Shown piece after piece: positions 23,535-31,076 of a DNA stretch of 31,076 nt. The position numbers and the translations under genes are program-made. Below the pieces are notes generated by a model that ran no database searches, was not told the origin of the DNA, and was given only the letters and a program-made list of their open reading frames with translations. The DNA is taken from contig DATKPC010000033.1 in assembly GCA_035524275.1 (NCBI GenBank), positions 1 to 31,076 on the forward strand. Reading direction: 5' to 3'. The stretch's first letter is position 1; every line of letters begins with the position of its first letter. The stretch comes from DATKPC01 sp035524275. Lineage in GTDB: Bacteria; Pseudomonadota; Gammaproteobacteria; Burkholderiales; Burkholderiaceae_F.

Positions 23535-25196
23535 CTAGCCGACGAGCATCTCGCGCGCGTGTTTCCGCGTCGTATCCGTCAATTCCAGGCCGCCGAGCAT
23601 CCGCGCGATCTCCTCGACACGCTCCTTGCGCTCCAGCCGGGTGATTCGCGAGACGGGACGGCCGTCGGCCGCGGTGGCCTTGCTGACCGCGAGGTGGTGG
23701 TCACCGCGCGCCGCGACCTGCGGCAGGTGCGTGACGCAAAGAACCTGGCGCATCTGGCCCAATTGCCTCAGCAGCCGTCCTACCGTTTCGGCGACGGCGC
23801 CGCCGATGCCGGCGTCGACCTCGTCGAAGATCAGCGTTGCCACGGGCGTGGCGGTGGCCGCGATCACGGCGATCGCAAGGCTGATGCGGGCCAGTTCACC
23901 GCCGGAGGCGATTCGCGCCAGCGCCCGGGGCGCGACGCCGGCGTGGCCGGCGACGCGAAACTCGACCTTTTCGACGCCGGTGGCCGACGGCTCCGCGGCC
24001 GTCAGCTCGACCTGGAAGCGTCCGCCGGCCATCGACAGGTCCTGCATCGCGCGCGTGACCTCGCGCTCGAGCGCGCCGGCGGCCCCGATGCGCGCCTGCG
24101 AAAGGAGCGCCGCGGACGCGTCGAAACGGCTCGTCGCTTCCGCGACCGCGGCTTCGAGCCGCTCGATGTCGGCCGAGGCGGCGAGGTCCTGCAGCTTGCG
24201 ACGCGATGCCTCCAGCAGTTGCGGCAGCGCATCGGGCGCGCACCGCAGCTTGCGCCCGGCCGCGTGCAGCGCCCCGACGCGCGCGTCGACGGCGGCGAGC
24301 CGCGCGTCGTCCAGGTCGGCCCGGTCCAGGTACTGCGACAACGCGCGCGCCGCGTCGTCGGCGTGGATCCTCGCCGCCTCCAGCGTTTCGCGTATCGCCG
24401 CCAGGCTGGGATCGTAGCTCGCCAGCTGTCCGATGCGGGCGATCACGCCGTCGAGCTGCGAAATCGCCGCGCCGTCGTTTTCGGCGAGCGCGTCGACGGC
24501 CCCGCGCGCGCCTTCGAGCAGGTGGGCCGCGTGCGACAGGCGCTTGTGCTCGGACTGCACGCGCTCCCATTCGCCCGGTTCCGGCGCGAGGTCGGTGAGC
24601 TCGTCGACGACCCACCGCAAGCGATCCTGTTCGGCCAGCGCGCTCTCGGCCATGGCGCGCGCGTCGTCACGCGCGCGTTGTGCCCGACGCAGCGCCTGCC
24701 AGGCGGCGGCGACGTCGCGCGCCAGCGCGCCGGCCCCGGCGTGCTCGTCGAGCATCTGCAGTTGCGCGCCCGCGCGCAGCAGCGACTGGTGCGCATGCTG
24801 GCCGTGGACGTCGACGAGGAGTTCACCGAGTTCGCGCAACTGCGCGAGCGGCACCGGACGCCCGTTGATGTAGCCCTTGCCGCGCCCGGCCGCATCGACG
24901 ACGCGGCGCAGGTACAGCGCCTCGTCGCCGGTCGGCTCCGGCTCGCCGAGGTCGTGCGCGGCGAGCCAAGCGGCGGCTTCGGCACCGGCGCGAAAGGTCG
25001 CCGTGACGTCGGCCCGCGCGGCGCCCTCGCGCACGACGTCGGCGTCGCCGCGCTCGCCGAGCGCCAGCAGCAGCGCGTCGATCAGGATCGACTTGCCGGC
25101 GCCGGTCTCGCCGCTGAGGACCGTGAATCCGGGCCCGAACTCGAGCTCGAGTTCGTCGACGATGACGAAATCGCGGATCGAAAGGCTGAGCAGCAT
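23535..25196 (-). CDS. recN: DNA repair protein RecN
   Basis: RecN is a cytoplasmic SMC-like ATPase that acts in double-strand break repair. The 553-residue protein has Walker A GETGAGKS at residues 29-36. A long central region of heptads and Ala-rich coiled coil (about 150-370) follows. The C-terminal ABC signature is in IASGGELARISLAIAV, with Walker B TLIFDEVDAGIGG and the VLCVTHLPQVAARGDHH His-switch. The length matches E. coli (553). No LexA-type operator is obvious upstream. It is followed at its 5' side by nadK with a 127-base gap, so it may have its own promoter. The recN-nadK pair divergent from hrcA is common in betaproteobacteria. Confidence 0.97.
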   Translation of the reverse strand: MLLSLSIRDFVIVDELELEFGPGFTVLSGETGAGKSILIDALLLALGERGDADVVREGAARADVTATFRAGAEAAAWLAAHDLGEPEPTGDEALYLRRVVDAAGRGKGYINGRPVPLAQLRELGELLVDVHGQHAHQSLLRAGAQLQMLDEHAGAGALARDVAAAWQALRRAQRARDDARAMAESALAEQDRLRWVVDELTDLAPEPGEWERVQSEHKRLSHAAHLLEGARGAVDALAENDGAAISQLDGVIARIGQLASYDPSLAAIRETLEAARIHADDAARALSQYLDRADLDDARLAAVDARVGALHAAGRKLRCAPDALPQLLEASRRKLQDLAASADIERLEAAVAEATSRFDASAALLSQARIGAAGALEREVTRAMQDLSMAGGRFQVELTAAEPSATGVEKVEFRVAGHAGVAPRALARIASGGELARISLAIAVIAATATPVATLIFDEVDAGIGGAVAETVGRLLRQLGQMRQVLCVTHLPQVAARGDHHLAVSKATAADGRPVSRITRLERKERVEEIARMLGGLELTDTTRKHAREMLVG

Positions 25197-25323
25197 GGAA
25201 TCGTTGCGCGGCGGGCGCGGCGTCGGCCGGCCTTGCCGCGGGCAGTCGGGAACGGCGCCATGCTACCGGGGTCGCGCGACGCCGTTGCCGGCAGCGCCCG
25301 GGCCGGGAAGCGCGGCGCCGCGG

Positions 25324-26217
25324 TCAGACCCGCCCGGGCGGGTCGATCGGCATGACGTTCCAATGCAGTTTCTCGCGCAGCGTCGCGAAATAGCTGTAGC
25401 CCACCGGGTGCAGCAGCGTCACGACATCGCGGCAGCGGCTCACGCGCACGACGTCGCCGGCCCCGAGCTGCGAGAACGACTGCATGTCGAAATGCGTGCT
25501 GGCGTCGCGCGCGTCGGTGAGCTCGATCTCGACGACGAGGCCGTCGGGCAGCGCGATCGGCCGGTGCGACAGCGTCTGCGGGGCGACCGGAACCAGCAGG
25601 AGGCCCGGCAGCCGGGGATGCAGGATCGGCCCGTTGGCCGACAGCGCGTAGGCCGTCGAACCCGTCGGCGTCGCGAGGATCAGGCCGTCGGCGCGCTGCG
25701 TCGCGATCGTCGCGCCGTCGACGCGGATGAGGTACTCCACCATGCCGCCGGCAACGCCGCGCGAGATGACGACGTCGTTCAGCGCCCGCGCGTCGAAGAC
25801 GCAGCGCTGGTCGCGTACGACCTCGCCCTGAAGCAGGGTGCGCCGGTCGGTCTCGTAATCGCCGTCGAGCATGGCCGGAAGCACGTGCGCGACCTGGTTC
25901 AGGGCCACGTCGGCCATGAAGCCCAGGCGTCCGTGGTTGATGCCGACCAGCGGAACCCGGTACGAAGAGAGCTCGCGCGCGATGCCGAGCATCGTCCCGT
26001 CGCCGCCGACGACGAGCGCGACGTCGGCCTCGGATCCGATCTCCTCGATCGAGTGGCCCTGGAACTCCTGCAGGCCGACGCTGTCGCGCGTGGCCGCGTC
26101 GAACATCACGCGCCGCCGGCCCGCCTGTGCGATGACGGCGACGTCCCGCAGCGCCTGCCGCATTCCCTCGGCGCGCGGCTTGCCGAAGATCGCGACGGTC
26201 CTGAAGGCGGCGGCCAT
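25324..26217 (-). CDS. nadK: NAD kinase
   Basis: NadK phosphorylates NAD+ to NADP+ with ATP or polyphosphate in the cytoplasm. The 297-residue protein has the catalytic GGDGTML motif at 71-77. The nucleotide-binding LNDVVISRG is present, as is the second conserved block ADGLILATPTGSTAYALSANGP, and then PLSHRPIALP-like residues (here APQTLSHRPIALPDG). The length is normal (about 292-300). The ATG at 26217 begins AAAFRTVAIFGKP; an upstream in-frame extension of 25 residues lacks similarity. It is divergent from hrcA with a 110-base gap. Confidence 0.97.
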   Translation of the reverse strand: MAAAFRTVAIFGKPRAEGMRQALRDVAVIAQAGRRRVMFDAATRDSVGLQEFQGHSIEEIGSEADVALVVGGDGTMLGIARELSSYRVPLVGINHGRLGFMADVALNQVAHVLPAMLDGDYETDRRTLLQGEVVRDQRCVFDARALNDVVISRGVAGGMVEYLIRVDGATIATQRADGLILATPTGSTAYALSANGPILHPRLPGLLLVPVAPQTLSHRPIALPDGLVVEIELTDARDASTHFDMQSFSQLGAGDVVRVSRCRDVVTLLHPVGYSYFATLREKLHWNVMPIDPPGRV

Positions 26218-26292
26218 GGCCTGATTATGCAAGAAAGGCCTTGCTGCGCCGCGTCCAGGCCGGCGCGATCGGTGGCGTCCGTCCGGCGGCAC

Positions 26293-26321
26293 CTGACAAG
26301 CCTTCGCCGTATTCGTAGAAT
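26293..26321 (+). promoter_or_regulatory. Sigma-70 promoter of hrcA
   Basis: CTGACA (26293-26298) and TAGAAT (26316-26321) are separated by the ideal 17 bases, each a five-of-six match. Transcription would start at about 26328, the first base of the hrcA ATG, so the mRNA would lack a leader. No CIRCE element is present here. Confidence 0.7.
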
Positions 26322-26327
26322 TTCAAG

Positions 26328-27341
26328 ATGCTGGACAAACGATCTCGCCTGCTGCTCAAGACGCTCGTCGAGCGCTACATCGCCGACGGGCAGCCGGTCG
26401 GGTCGCGCGCGCTGTCGAAGATTACCGGCGTCGAGCTGTCGCCGGCGACAATACGCAACGTGATGTCCGACCTCGAGGACCTCGGGTTCGTCGCCAGCCC
26501 GCACACCTCCGCAGGACGCGTCCCGACGCCGCGCGGCTATCGGTTCTTCGTCGACGCGCTGCTGACGGTGCAGCCGCTGGATGCCGGCGAGACCGGGCTG
26601 ATCCAGGGCCGGATGCAAGTGGCCGAGCCGCAGCGCGCCATCCAGACCGCGGCCCAGCTGCTCTCGAACCTGTCGCATTTCGCCGGCGTCGTGACGACGC
26701 AGCGGCGCGCCCCGACGTTCCGCCAGCTGGAATTCATGCGCCTGTCGGATCGCCGCGTGCTGCTGATCATCGTGACGCCGGAGGGTGGCGTGCAGAACCG
26801 GATCCTGCTGACCGCGCGCCCCTACACGCAGGGCGAGCTCATCGAGGCGACGAACATCCTCAACTCGCACTTCGCCGGGCTGAGCTTCGAGGAGGCGCGC
26901 GCGCGACTGCATCGCGAACTGTCCGCCTTGCGCGGCGAGATCGCGGCGCTGATGGACGCGGCGGTCGAGGCCGGTGCCCAGGCGCTCGAGGAGACCGAGC
27001 CGGTCGTCATCTCCGGCGAGCGCAACCTCCTGGGCGTCAACGATTTCGCCGGCAGTGCGGAGAAGCTGCGCGCGATGTTCGACCTGTTCGAGCACAAGAC
27101 CCGCCTCATGGAACTGCTGGACGTGTCCGGCCGCTCGGAAGGCGTGCAGATCTTCATCGGCGGCGAATCCGAGCTCGTGCCGCTCGACGAGGTCTCGCTC
27201 GTCGTGGCGCCCTACCAGGTCGACGGCCAGGTCGTCGGCACGCTCGGCGTGATCGGCCCGACGCGGATGGCCTACGAGCGGATGATCCCGATCGTCGACA
27301 TCACCGCGCGCATGCTGTCGATCGCGCTGTCGCGCGAATAG
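26328..27341 (+). CDS. hrcA: Heat-inducible transcription repressor HrcA
   Basis: HrcA represses chaperone operons by binding CIRCE operators, and GroEL keeps it active. The 337-residue protein begins LDKRSRLLLKTLVERYIADGQ, which with PVGSRALSKITGVELSPATIR forms the winged helix. SDLEDLGFVASPHTSAGRVPTPRGYRFFVD completes the DNA-binding domain. The C-terminal part contains VLLIIVTPEGGVQNRI, LGVNDFAGSAEKL and LGVIGPTRMAYERMIPIVD, all standard. No Shine-Dalgarno precedes ATG 26328, and the promoter sits so close that translation is probably leaderless. It is divergent from nadK. In related genomes hemH often follows directly; here a two-gene operon lies between. Confidence 0.97.
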   Translation: MLDKRSRLLLKTLVERYIADGQPVGSRALSKITGVELSPATIRNVMSDLEDLGFVASPHTSAGRVPTPRGYRFFVDALLTVQPLDAGETGLIQGRMQVAEPQRAIQTAAQLLSNLSHFAGVVTTQRRAPTFRQLEFMRLSDRRVLLIIVTPEGGVQNRILLTARPYTQGELIEATNILNSHFAGLSFEEARARLHRELSALRGEIAALMDAAVEAGAQALEETEPVVISGERNLLGVNDFAGSAEKLRAMFDLFEHKTRLMELLDVSGRSEGVQIFIGGESELVPLDEVSLVVAPYQVDGQVVGTLGVIGPTRMAYERMIPIVDITARMLSIALSRE

Positions 27342-27355
27342 CGCGCCTTCGGCCT

Positions 27356-29227
27356 TCAGTCGTCGACGGCCTGGCCCAGCACGACGCGCGTCGCGACGAG
27401 CACGCCATTGCTGAGCGTGCCGGTCACGGACACATAGACGCCGTTGGCAGGCGCCACGGCAGTGCCGGACTCGACGAGCTGCGCGGCGCTGGCGTCGACG
27501 GGCTGGTTCGCAACGACAAAGCTCGATAGCGAGTCGAAGCTCGTGATGTAGCCGTCCACGCGCGTGCCGCCGTCCGATACGCCGTCCGTGCCCAGGATGC
27601 TGACGACCGTGGCGACGATCGATCCGCCGCTCGTTTGGGCCTGGACCACGACCGGGCTGCCCTCGACCAGCGCGTTCGCCCCCGCGGCGGTCTCGCCGAT
27701 GAAATATTGCGTCTGCGCATCGAGGCCGATCGTCTGGCCATCGAGCGTGAACGACGTGCTCGTGACGCCCGAGGCGGTTCCCTCGAGTCGCAGGCCCGGC
27801 GGATTGGCCGGATTGTCGAGGAACTGGATCGTGCTCGCCGCAAGCGGCCCGCCGGCCGCGGCGAGGCTTCCGGACGCGACGACCCGGCGGCCGTCGGCGA
27901 GATTCGTCGCCGCGCCGTCGAGGTAGCTCGTCGCCGCGCCGACCTGCACGAGGACCGACTCCTCCCCCAGACGGAACGTCCCGGTCGCGGCGTCGAACTG
28001 CGAGATGTCGCCGGCGACGACGGGGACGAAGTCGCTGCTCGACGAGCCGACGACTTGGACCGAGGTCGCGGAGACGGCGCCCGAGGAGATGACGCCGTCG
28101 ACCGCCACGGCAACGCCGTTGGCGAGGTTCGCCGTCGTCGCGGGCGCGATGGTCGGCGCCGCACCCCATTGGACCGGCGCGCCGCGGACGCGGAATCCGT
28201 AGCCCGGTGCGACGAAGTTCGTGATCGGCCCGGTTAGCCGAACCGGCGCGTCGGCGGCCGTTCGCAGCACCTGGACCGCGTCGGCGAGCAGCGTGCCGCC
28301 GGCGAACGCGCCGTGCACGCGCACGACCGCGCCGTCGACGATGTCCTGCGCGCCCCCGCCGGACACGACCGCGGCCGAGGCATCGACGGCGTAGATCCCG
28401 ACGTGCAGGTTCGCGATCGACGCGAACGCATTGACGAAGCCGTCGACGCGGGCGTCGGCGACGTCGGCGGGACGCGCGCCGTCGATCCGCAGCGCGGTCG
28501 CCGCGACGACCCCGCCGCCCGGAGGCGTCGTCGAGTACGCGACGACGCGGACGCCCGCGACCAGCGGGCCGCCCTGCGCCAGCCGTTGCGCATTGCCGTA
28601 GGAGACCGTTTCGCCCCCGATCGTGAGCTGCTGCCGCGACGGATCGACCGTGCCGACGGGGCCCGCGAGGCGTACGAAACCGGTCGCCCGGCTGCGCAGC
28701 GCGACGCGCGTCGCGTCGATCGTTCCGTCGCTTGCGCGCTGCCCGTGGACCTCGACGATGCTTCCGGGCGCGAGCGACGCCAGCGTCGCGACCCCGTCAA
28801 GCACGGTCGCGCCGGCCGGGGCGGCGTCGATCCGGACCGCCTGGCCCAGGACCTGCAAGCTGCCGGCCGCCGCATCGACCGCATCGACGGGCCCGATCAC
28901 TTCCGCGCCGACCGTCGCCTGCTGCACGCTGCCGCCGGATTGCGACAGCGCGACCTGCATACCCAGCGCGATGTCCCCGGCGACGGCCGCGCGCGGCGCG
29001 CGCGGATCCTCGTCGACGGCATAGCGCGCCTGCGTCGTCGCGAACTCGACGCCGCCGACGATGAGGCTGCCGAACCCGTTGACCGTGCCGCCGGCGAAGC
29101 CGGTCCCGCCTTCGCCCACGCCGCCCGCACTCGCCCCGCCGCCGCACGCGTGCAGCAGGGCCAGCGCGACGATGGCCGCGGCGGCGCCGGCGAGCCTGCA
29201 GATGCTGCCGATCCGGGACCTGGTCAT
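27356..29227 (-). CDS. DUF5666-like repeat lipoprotein
   Basis: A 623-residue predicted lipoprotein with Cys28 in the lipobox LLHAC. It is followed by a Gly-rich stretch (GGGASAGGVGEGGTG), then eight tandem beta-rich repeats of about 65-70 residues at roughly 44-108, 109-177, 183-248, 258-321, 327-393, 401-470, 477-545 and 554-617. Each begins with a motif like GxVxxFD, passes through a VxVxG strand and ends near GxxxATxVxxL. This pattern resembles DUF5666, a domain of unknown function probably with an OB-like barrel. Charge is low, with much Ala, Gly and Val. Its ATG overlaps the stop of the upstream DUF6502-like gene by four bases, so the two are coupled. It converges on hrcA with a 14-base gap. 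The function is unknown. Confidence 0.85.
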   Translation of the reverse strand: MTRSRIGSICRLAGAAAAIVALALLHACGGGASAGGVGEGGTGFAGGTVNGFGSLIVGGVEFATTQARYAVDEDPRAPRAAVAGDIALGMQVALSQSGGSVQQATVGAEVIGPVDAVDAAAGSLQVLGQAVRIDAAPAGATVLDGVATLASLAPGSIVEVHGQRASDGTIDATRVALRSRATGFVRLAGPVGTVDPSRQQLTIGGETVSYGNAQRLAQGGPLVAGVRVVAYSTTPPGGGVVAATALRIDGARPADVADARVDGFVNAFASIANLHVGIYAVDASAAVVSGGGAQDIVDGAVVRVHGAFAGGTLLADAVQVLRTAADAPVRLTGPITNFVAPGYGFRVRGAPVQWGAAPTIAPATTANLANGVAVAVDGVISSGAVSATSVQVVGSSSSDFVPVVAGDISQFDAATGTFRLGEESVLVQVGAATSYLDGAATNLADGRRVVASGSLAAAGGPLAASTIQFLDNPANPPGLRLEGTASGVTSTSFTLDGQTIGLDAQTQYFIGETAAGANALVEGSPVVVQAQTSGGSIVATVVSILGTDGVSDGGTRVDGYITSFDSLSSFVVANQPVDASAAQLVESGTAVAPANGVYVSVTGTLSNGVLVATRVVLGQAVDD

Positions 29228-30306
29228 TCTCGCTGCTCTCCCGATGCGCTGCCGCCGCTTCCGGTATCCGCGGCCGGCGCCGTCGTGGCTTCCGGGGCCG
29301 CCTCGGCAAAGAAGAAGGTGCCGGCCCGCAGGCGTTGCGCCGCGGCCGGCTCGACGCCGCGGTCGCGCTCGACACAGGCCCGCGCGGCCTCGTAGATCTG
29401 CCGCAGCGATTGGTTCCAGAGCGTGCGGGCCAATTGCTGCAGCTCCGCGACCGACTCGGCCGACAGGCCGTCGGCGAACAGCGCATGCTCCAGGAACGGC
29501 GGCGCCTTGCCGTCATGCACGGCCTGAAGGTTGGCCGCGCCGGCGGCCAGGTGGTCGCGGACGTTGGCCCCGAAGTAGAACGCCAGCTCGGCGAAGCCGG
29601 ACGCCGGCGTGAACTGGTCGGCGCACGGACGGACCTCGTCGCCGTCGACCTCGACGAGGCGAAGGCGCACCAGTTCGTCGAGGACCGACCGCGCGTGGAA
29701 ATCCTTCGAGACGGACTGCGCGAGCGATTCGAACGACGGGGGGGTGCCGTCGCCGGCGGCGCGAACCGGCAGCGCGAGGGGGCGCCCATCCGGCCCGCCG
29801 AACGCCGGGTCGCGTATCCAGCGCGCGAAGACCTGGGCCGCCATCGACAGGCTGCGCCTTCGCGTCGGCGACAGTCCGCCGGCCCACGCTTCGGACCCGG
29901 CCGCGTACGCGCGCACGTCCTTGCGATGGACGCCGGACAGCAGGCTGAGCGCCGAATCCGTCATCCGGCGCTGGTCGCGCTCGAGTTCGACACGTGCGGC
30001 CTGCAGGAACACCGCCTTCAGCGCTTGCGCGAAGACGGGATAGGTCACGCCGTGCGTGATCAGCATCCTCGCCAGCGGGGCGACGATCGTCAGCGCCTCG
30101 CGCAACAGCACGTCGGCGCGCGAATCCGCAGCAGGGGCGTCGGTCGGCACGATATCGTTCGAAGGGTGGCCGGTCGCCGCGCCGCGGGCGACCGCCGCCC
30201 GCGCGCCACCGTGCGCCCCGCCACCGGGATTATTTCCCGGATCCGCATCGCCCGCAGGAATCCGTACGGATGACCAGGAAGGCGATCGCGGCTCGGGCGA
30301 TAACAT
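29224..30306 (-). CDS. DUF6502-like protein, possible winged-helix regulator
   Basis: A 360-residue cytoplasmic protein resembling the DUF6502 family of unknown function. About 60 disordered residues come first. Then comes LLREALTIVAPLARMLITHG (67-86) and two helices (VTYPVFAQALKAVFLQAARV, 87-106), leading to MTDSALSLLSGVHRKDVRAY (115-134). This reads as a winged-helix recognition region and suggests DNA binding. The rest is mostly helical, with SKDFHARSVLDELVRLRLVEVDGD near the middle and an Ala/Gly tail. ATG 30306 has GGAAAGG five bases upstream on the minus strand, which supports the start. It is translationally coupled to the DUF5666-like lipoprotein gene, and regulation of or cooperation with that protein is inference. 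Its start lies only 46 bases from that of hemH. Confidence 0.8.
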   Translation of the reverse strand: MLSPEPRSPSWSSVRIPAGDADPGNNPGGGAHGGARAAVARGAATGHPSNDIVPTDAPAADSRADVLLREALTIVAPLARMLITHGVTYPVFAQALKAVFLQAARVELERDQRRMTDSALSLLSGVHRKDVRAYAAGSEAWAGGLSPTRRRSLSMAAQVFARWIRDPAFGGPDGRPLALPVRAAGDGTPPSFESLAQSVSKDFHARSVLDELVRLRLVEVDGDEVRPCADQFTPASGFAELAFYFGANVRDHLAAGAANLQAVHDGKAPPFLEHALFADGLSAESVAELQQLARTLWNQSLRQIYEAARACVERDRGVEPAAAQRLRAGTFFFAEAAPEATTAPAADTGSGGSASGEQRE

Positions 30307-30352
30307 GCGTGCCTTTCCCGCCTACACGCCGCGCCGCCCGCGGCCCGGATGC

Positions 30353-31076
30353 ATGAAATACCTGCCGGAACCCGGTCCCGCCTCCGACGCCGCGCCCACG
30401 GAGAGGGCGGCCGTCGTCCTCTTCAATCTCGGGACGCCGCAGGCGCCCACCGCGGCCGCGGTCCGGCGCTACCTCGCCGAGTTCCTGTCGGATCCGCGGG
30501 TCGTGGAGATCCCGCGCCTGGTCTGGTGGCCGATCCTCCATGGCGTCGTGCTGCGCACGCGCCCCCGGCTTTCGGCGGCCAAGTACGCATCGATCTGGAC
30601 GCCCGCCGGATCGCCCCTGAAGGTCTATACCGAGCAGCAGGCGCTGCTGCTGCGCGGGTATCTCGGCGATCGCGGCATCGATGTCGATGTCTTTGCCGCG
30701 ATGCGGTACGGGGAGCCGTCGATTCCCTCCGCCTTCTCGGCGATGCGGGAGCGGCGCGTCGGGCGCGTCCTGCTGATACCGCTGTACCCGCAGTACTCCG
30801 CGACGACGACCGGTTCGACGATCGATGCCGTCGGCGCCGTACTGTCGCGAACGCGCAACGTTCCGGAAGTTCGCTGGGTCAAGCAGTTCCACGACGATCC
30901 GGGCTACGTCGCGGCGCTGGCGCAGTCGATCCGGAAGTCCTGGAGCGGACGCACGCCGGGCGACCGGCTGTTGATGAGTTTCCACGGCGTGCCGCGCCGC
31001 ATGGTCGAACTGGGCGATCCGTACTACGACCAGTGCATCCGGACGGCGGAGCGCCTCGCGGCGGCACTGGCATTGC
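30353..31076 (+). CDS. hemH: Ferrochelatase (5' part, runs off the window)
   Basis: HemH inserts Fe(II) into protoporphyrin IX, the last step of haem synthesis, at the inner face of the membrane. The 241 visible residues include the N-terminal AAVVLFNLGTPQAPT and FLSDPRVVEIPRLVWWPIL. They also include SPLKVYTEQQALLLRGYLG, VDVFAAMRYGEPSI, LLIPLYPQYSATTTGS and the active-site block LLMSFHGVPRRMVELGDPYY, with the catalytic His at about residue 211. The 3' end lies beyond 31076. The start at ATG 30353 is chosen for similarity; an in-frame ATG at 30305 would add 16 residues and overlap the divergent DUF6502 start. No good ribosome binding site is seen for either. Confidence 0.95.
   Translation, partial: MKYLPEPGPASDAAPTERAAVVLFNLGTPQAPTAAAVRRYLAEFLSDPRVVEIPRLVWWPILHGVVLRTRPRLSAAKYASIWTPAGSPLKVYTEQQALLLRGYLGDRGIDVDVFAAMRYGEPSIPSAFSAMRERRVGRVLLIPLYPQYSATTTGSTIDAVGAVLSRTRNVPEVRWVKQFHDDPGYVAALAQSIRKSWSGRTPGDRLLMSFHGVPRRMVELGDPYYDQCIRTAERLAAALAL

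Noticed and set aside
25197..25323. LexA operator upstream of recN
   Set aside because: No CTGT-N8-ACAG pattern of adequate quality was seen in the gap.

Overview
The window is GC-rich chromosomal DNA from what looks like a betaproteobacterium. The evidence is gene order rather than any one gene. It has divergent pepA-holC / lptF-lptG, zapB-zapA-6S RNA-EVE, divergent fur / bamE-dapB, and divergent recN-nadK / hrcA with hemH nearby. These neighbourhoods recur in Burkholderiales and relatives. No phage, insertion sequence, CRISPR array, tRNA or rRNA is visible. Nearly all of it is core genome, with a few accessory-looking insertions.

Layout. 1-293 has no gene I can support and holds a pair of inverted, internally palindromic repeats. 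294-2262 holds surE (minus) and, on the plus strand, a tiny TTG-start lipoprotein, tusA and a one-helix membrane protein. 2279-5137 is valS (minus). 5245-8118 is a large zinc-metalloprotease-like lipoprotein on the plus strand. It separates valS from the pepA-holC-proline-rich protein operon (8174-10767, minus). 10839-13110 is lptF-lptG, converging on ilvD (13141-14826). lgt (14971-15789) converges on a GrpB-family gene (15817-16455). A low-GC spacer of about 270 bases separates that gene from a Crp/Fnr regulator (16730-17371). 17514-19158 reads, on the minus strand, zapB-zapA-6S RNA-EVE protein-small hypothetical. 19299-19925 is an orphan ParA ATPase. 20012-22501 is a tightly overlapped minus-strand operon, bamE-dapB-exbB-exbD, divergent from fur (22607-23071). 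23097-26217 holds an unknown small gene, recN and nadK (minus), divergent from hrcA (26328-27341). 27356-30306 is a two-gene minus-strand operon, a DUF6502-like protein and a repeat-built DUF5666-like lipoprotein. It lies between hrcA and the start of hemH (30353 to the window end).

How the genes relate. Much of the window serves the cell envelope: LPS export (LptFG), lipoprotein maturation (Lgt), outer-membrane assembly (BamE), an ExbBD-type proton-driven motor, and several lipoproteins that would be Lgt substrates. The rest is amino-acid synthesis (IlvD, DapB), translation (ValS, TusA), replication and repair (HolC, RecN), division (ZapA, ZapB) and global regulation (Fur, HrcA, Crp/Fnr, 6S RNA).

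The best candidates for something undescribed are the DUF6502-DUF5666 operon with its eight-repeat lipoprotein, the metalloprotease gene inside the otherwise conserved pepA-holC-valS block, and the low-GC, attC-like segment next to the Crp/Fnr gene. Several core genes (hrcA most clearly, perhaps bamE and lptF) also appear to be transcribed with almost no 5' leader.
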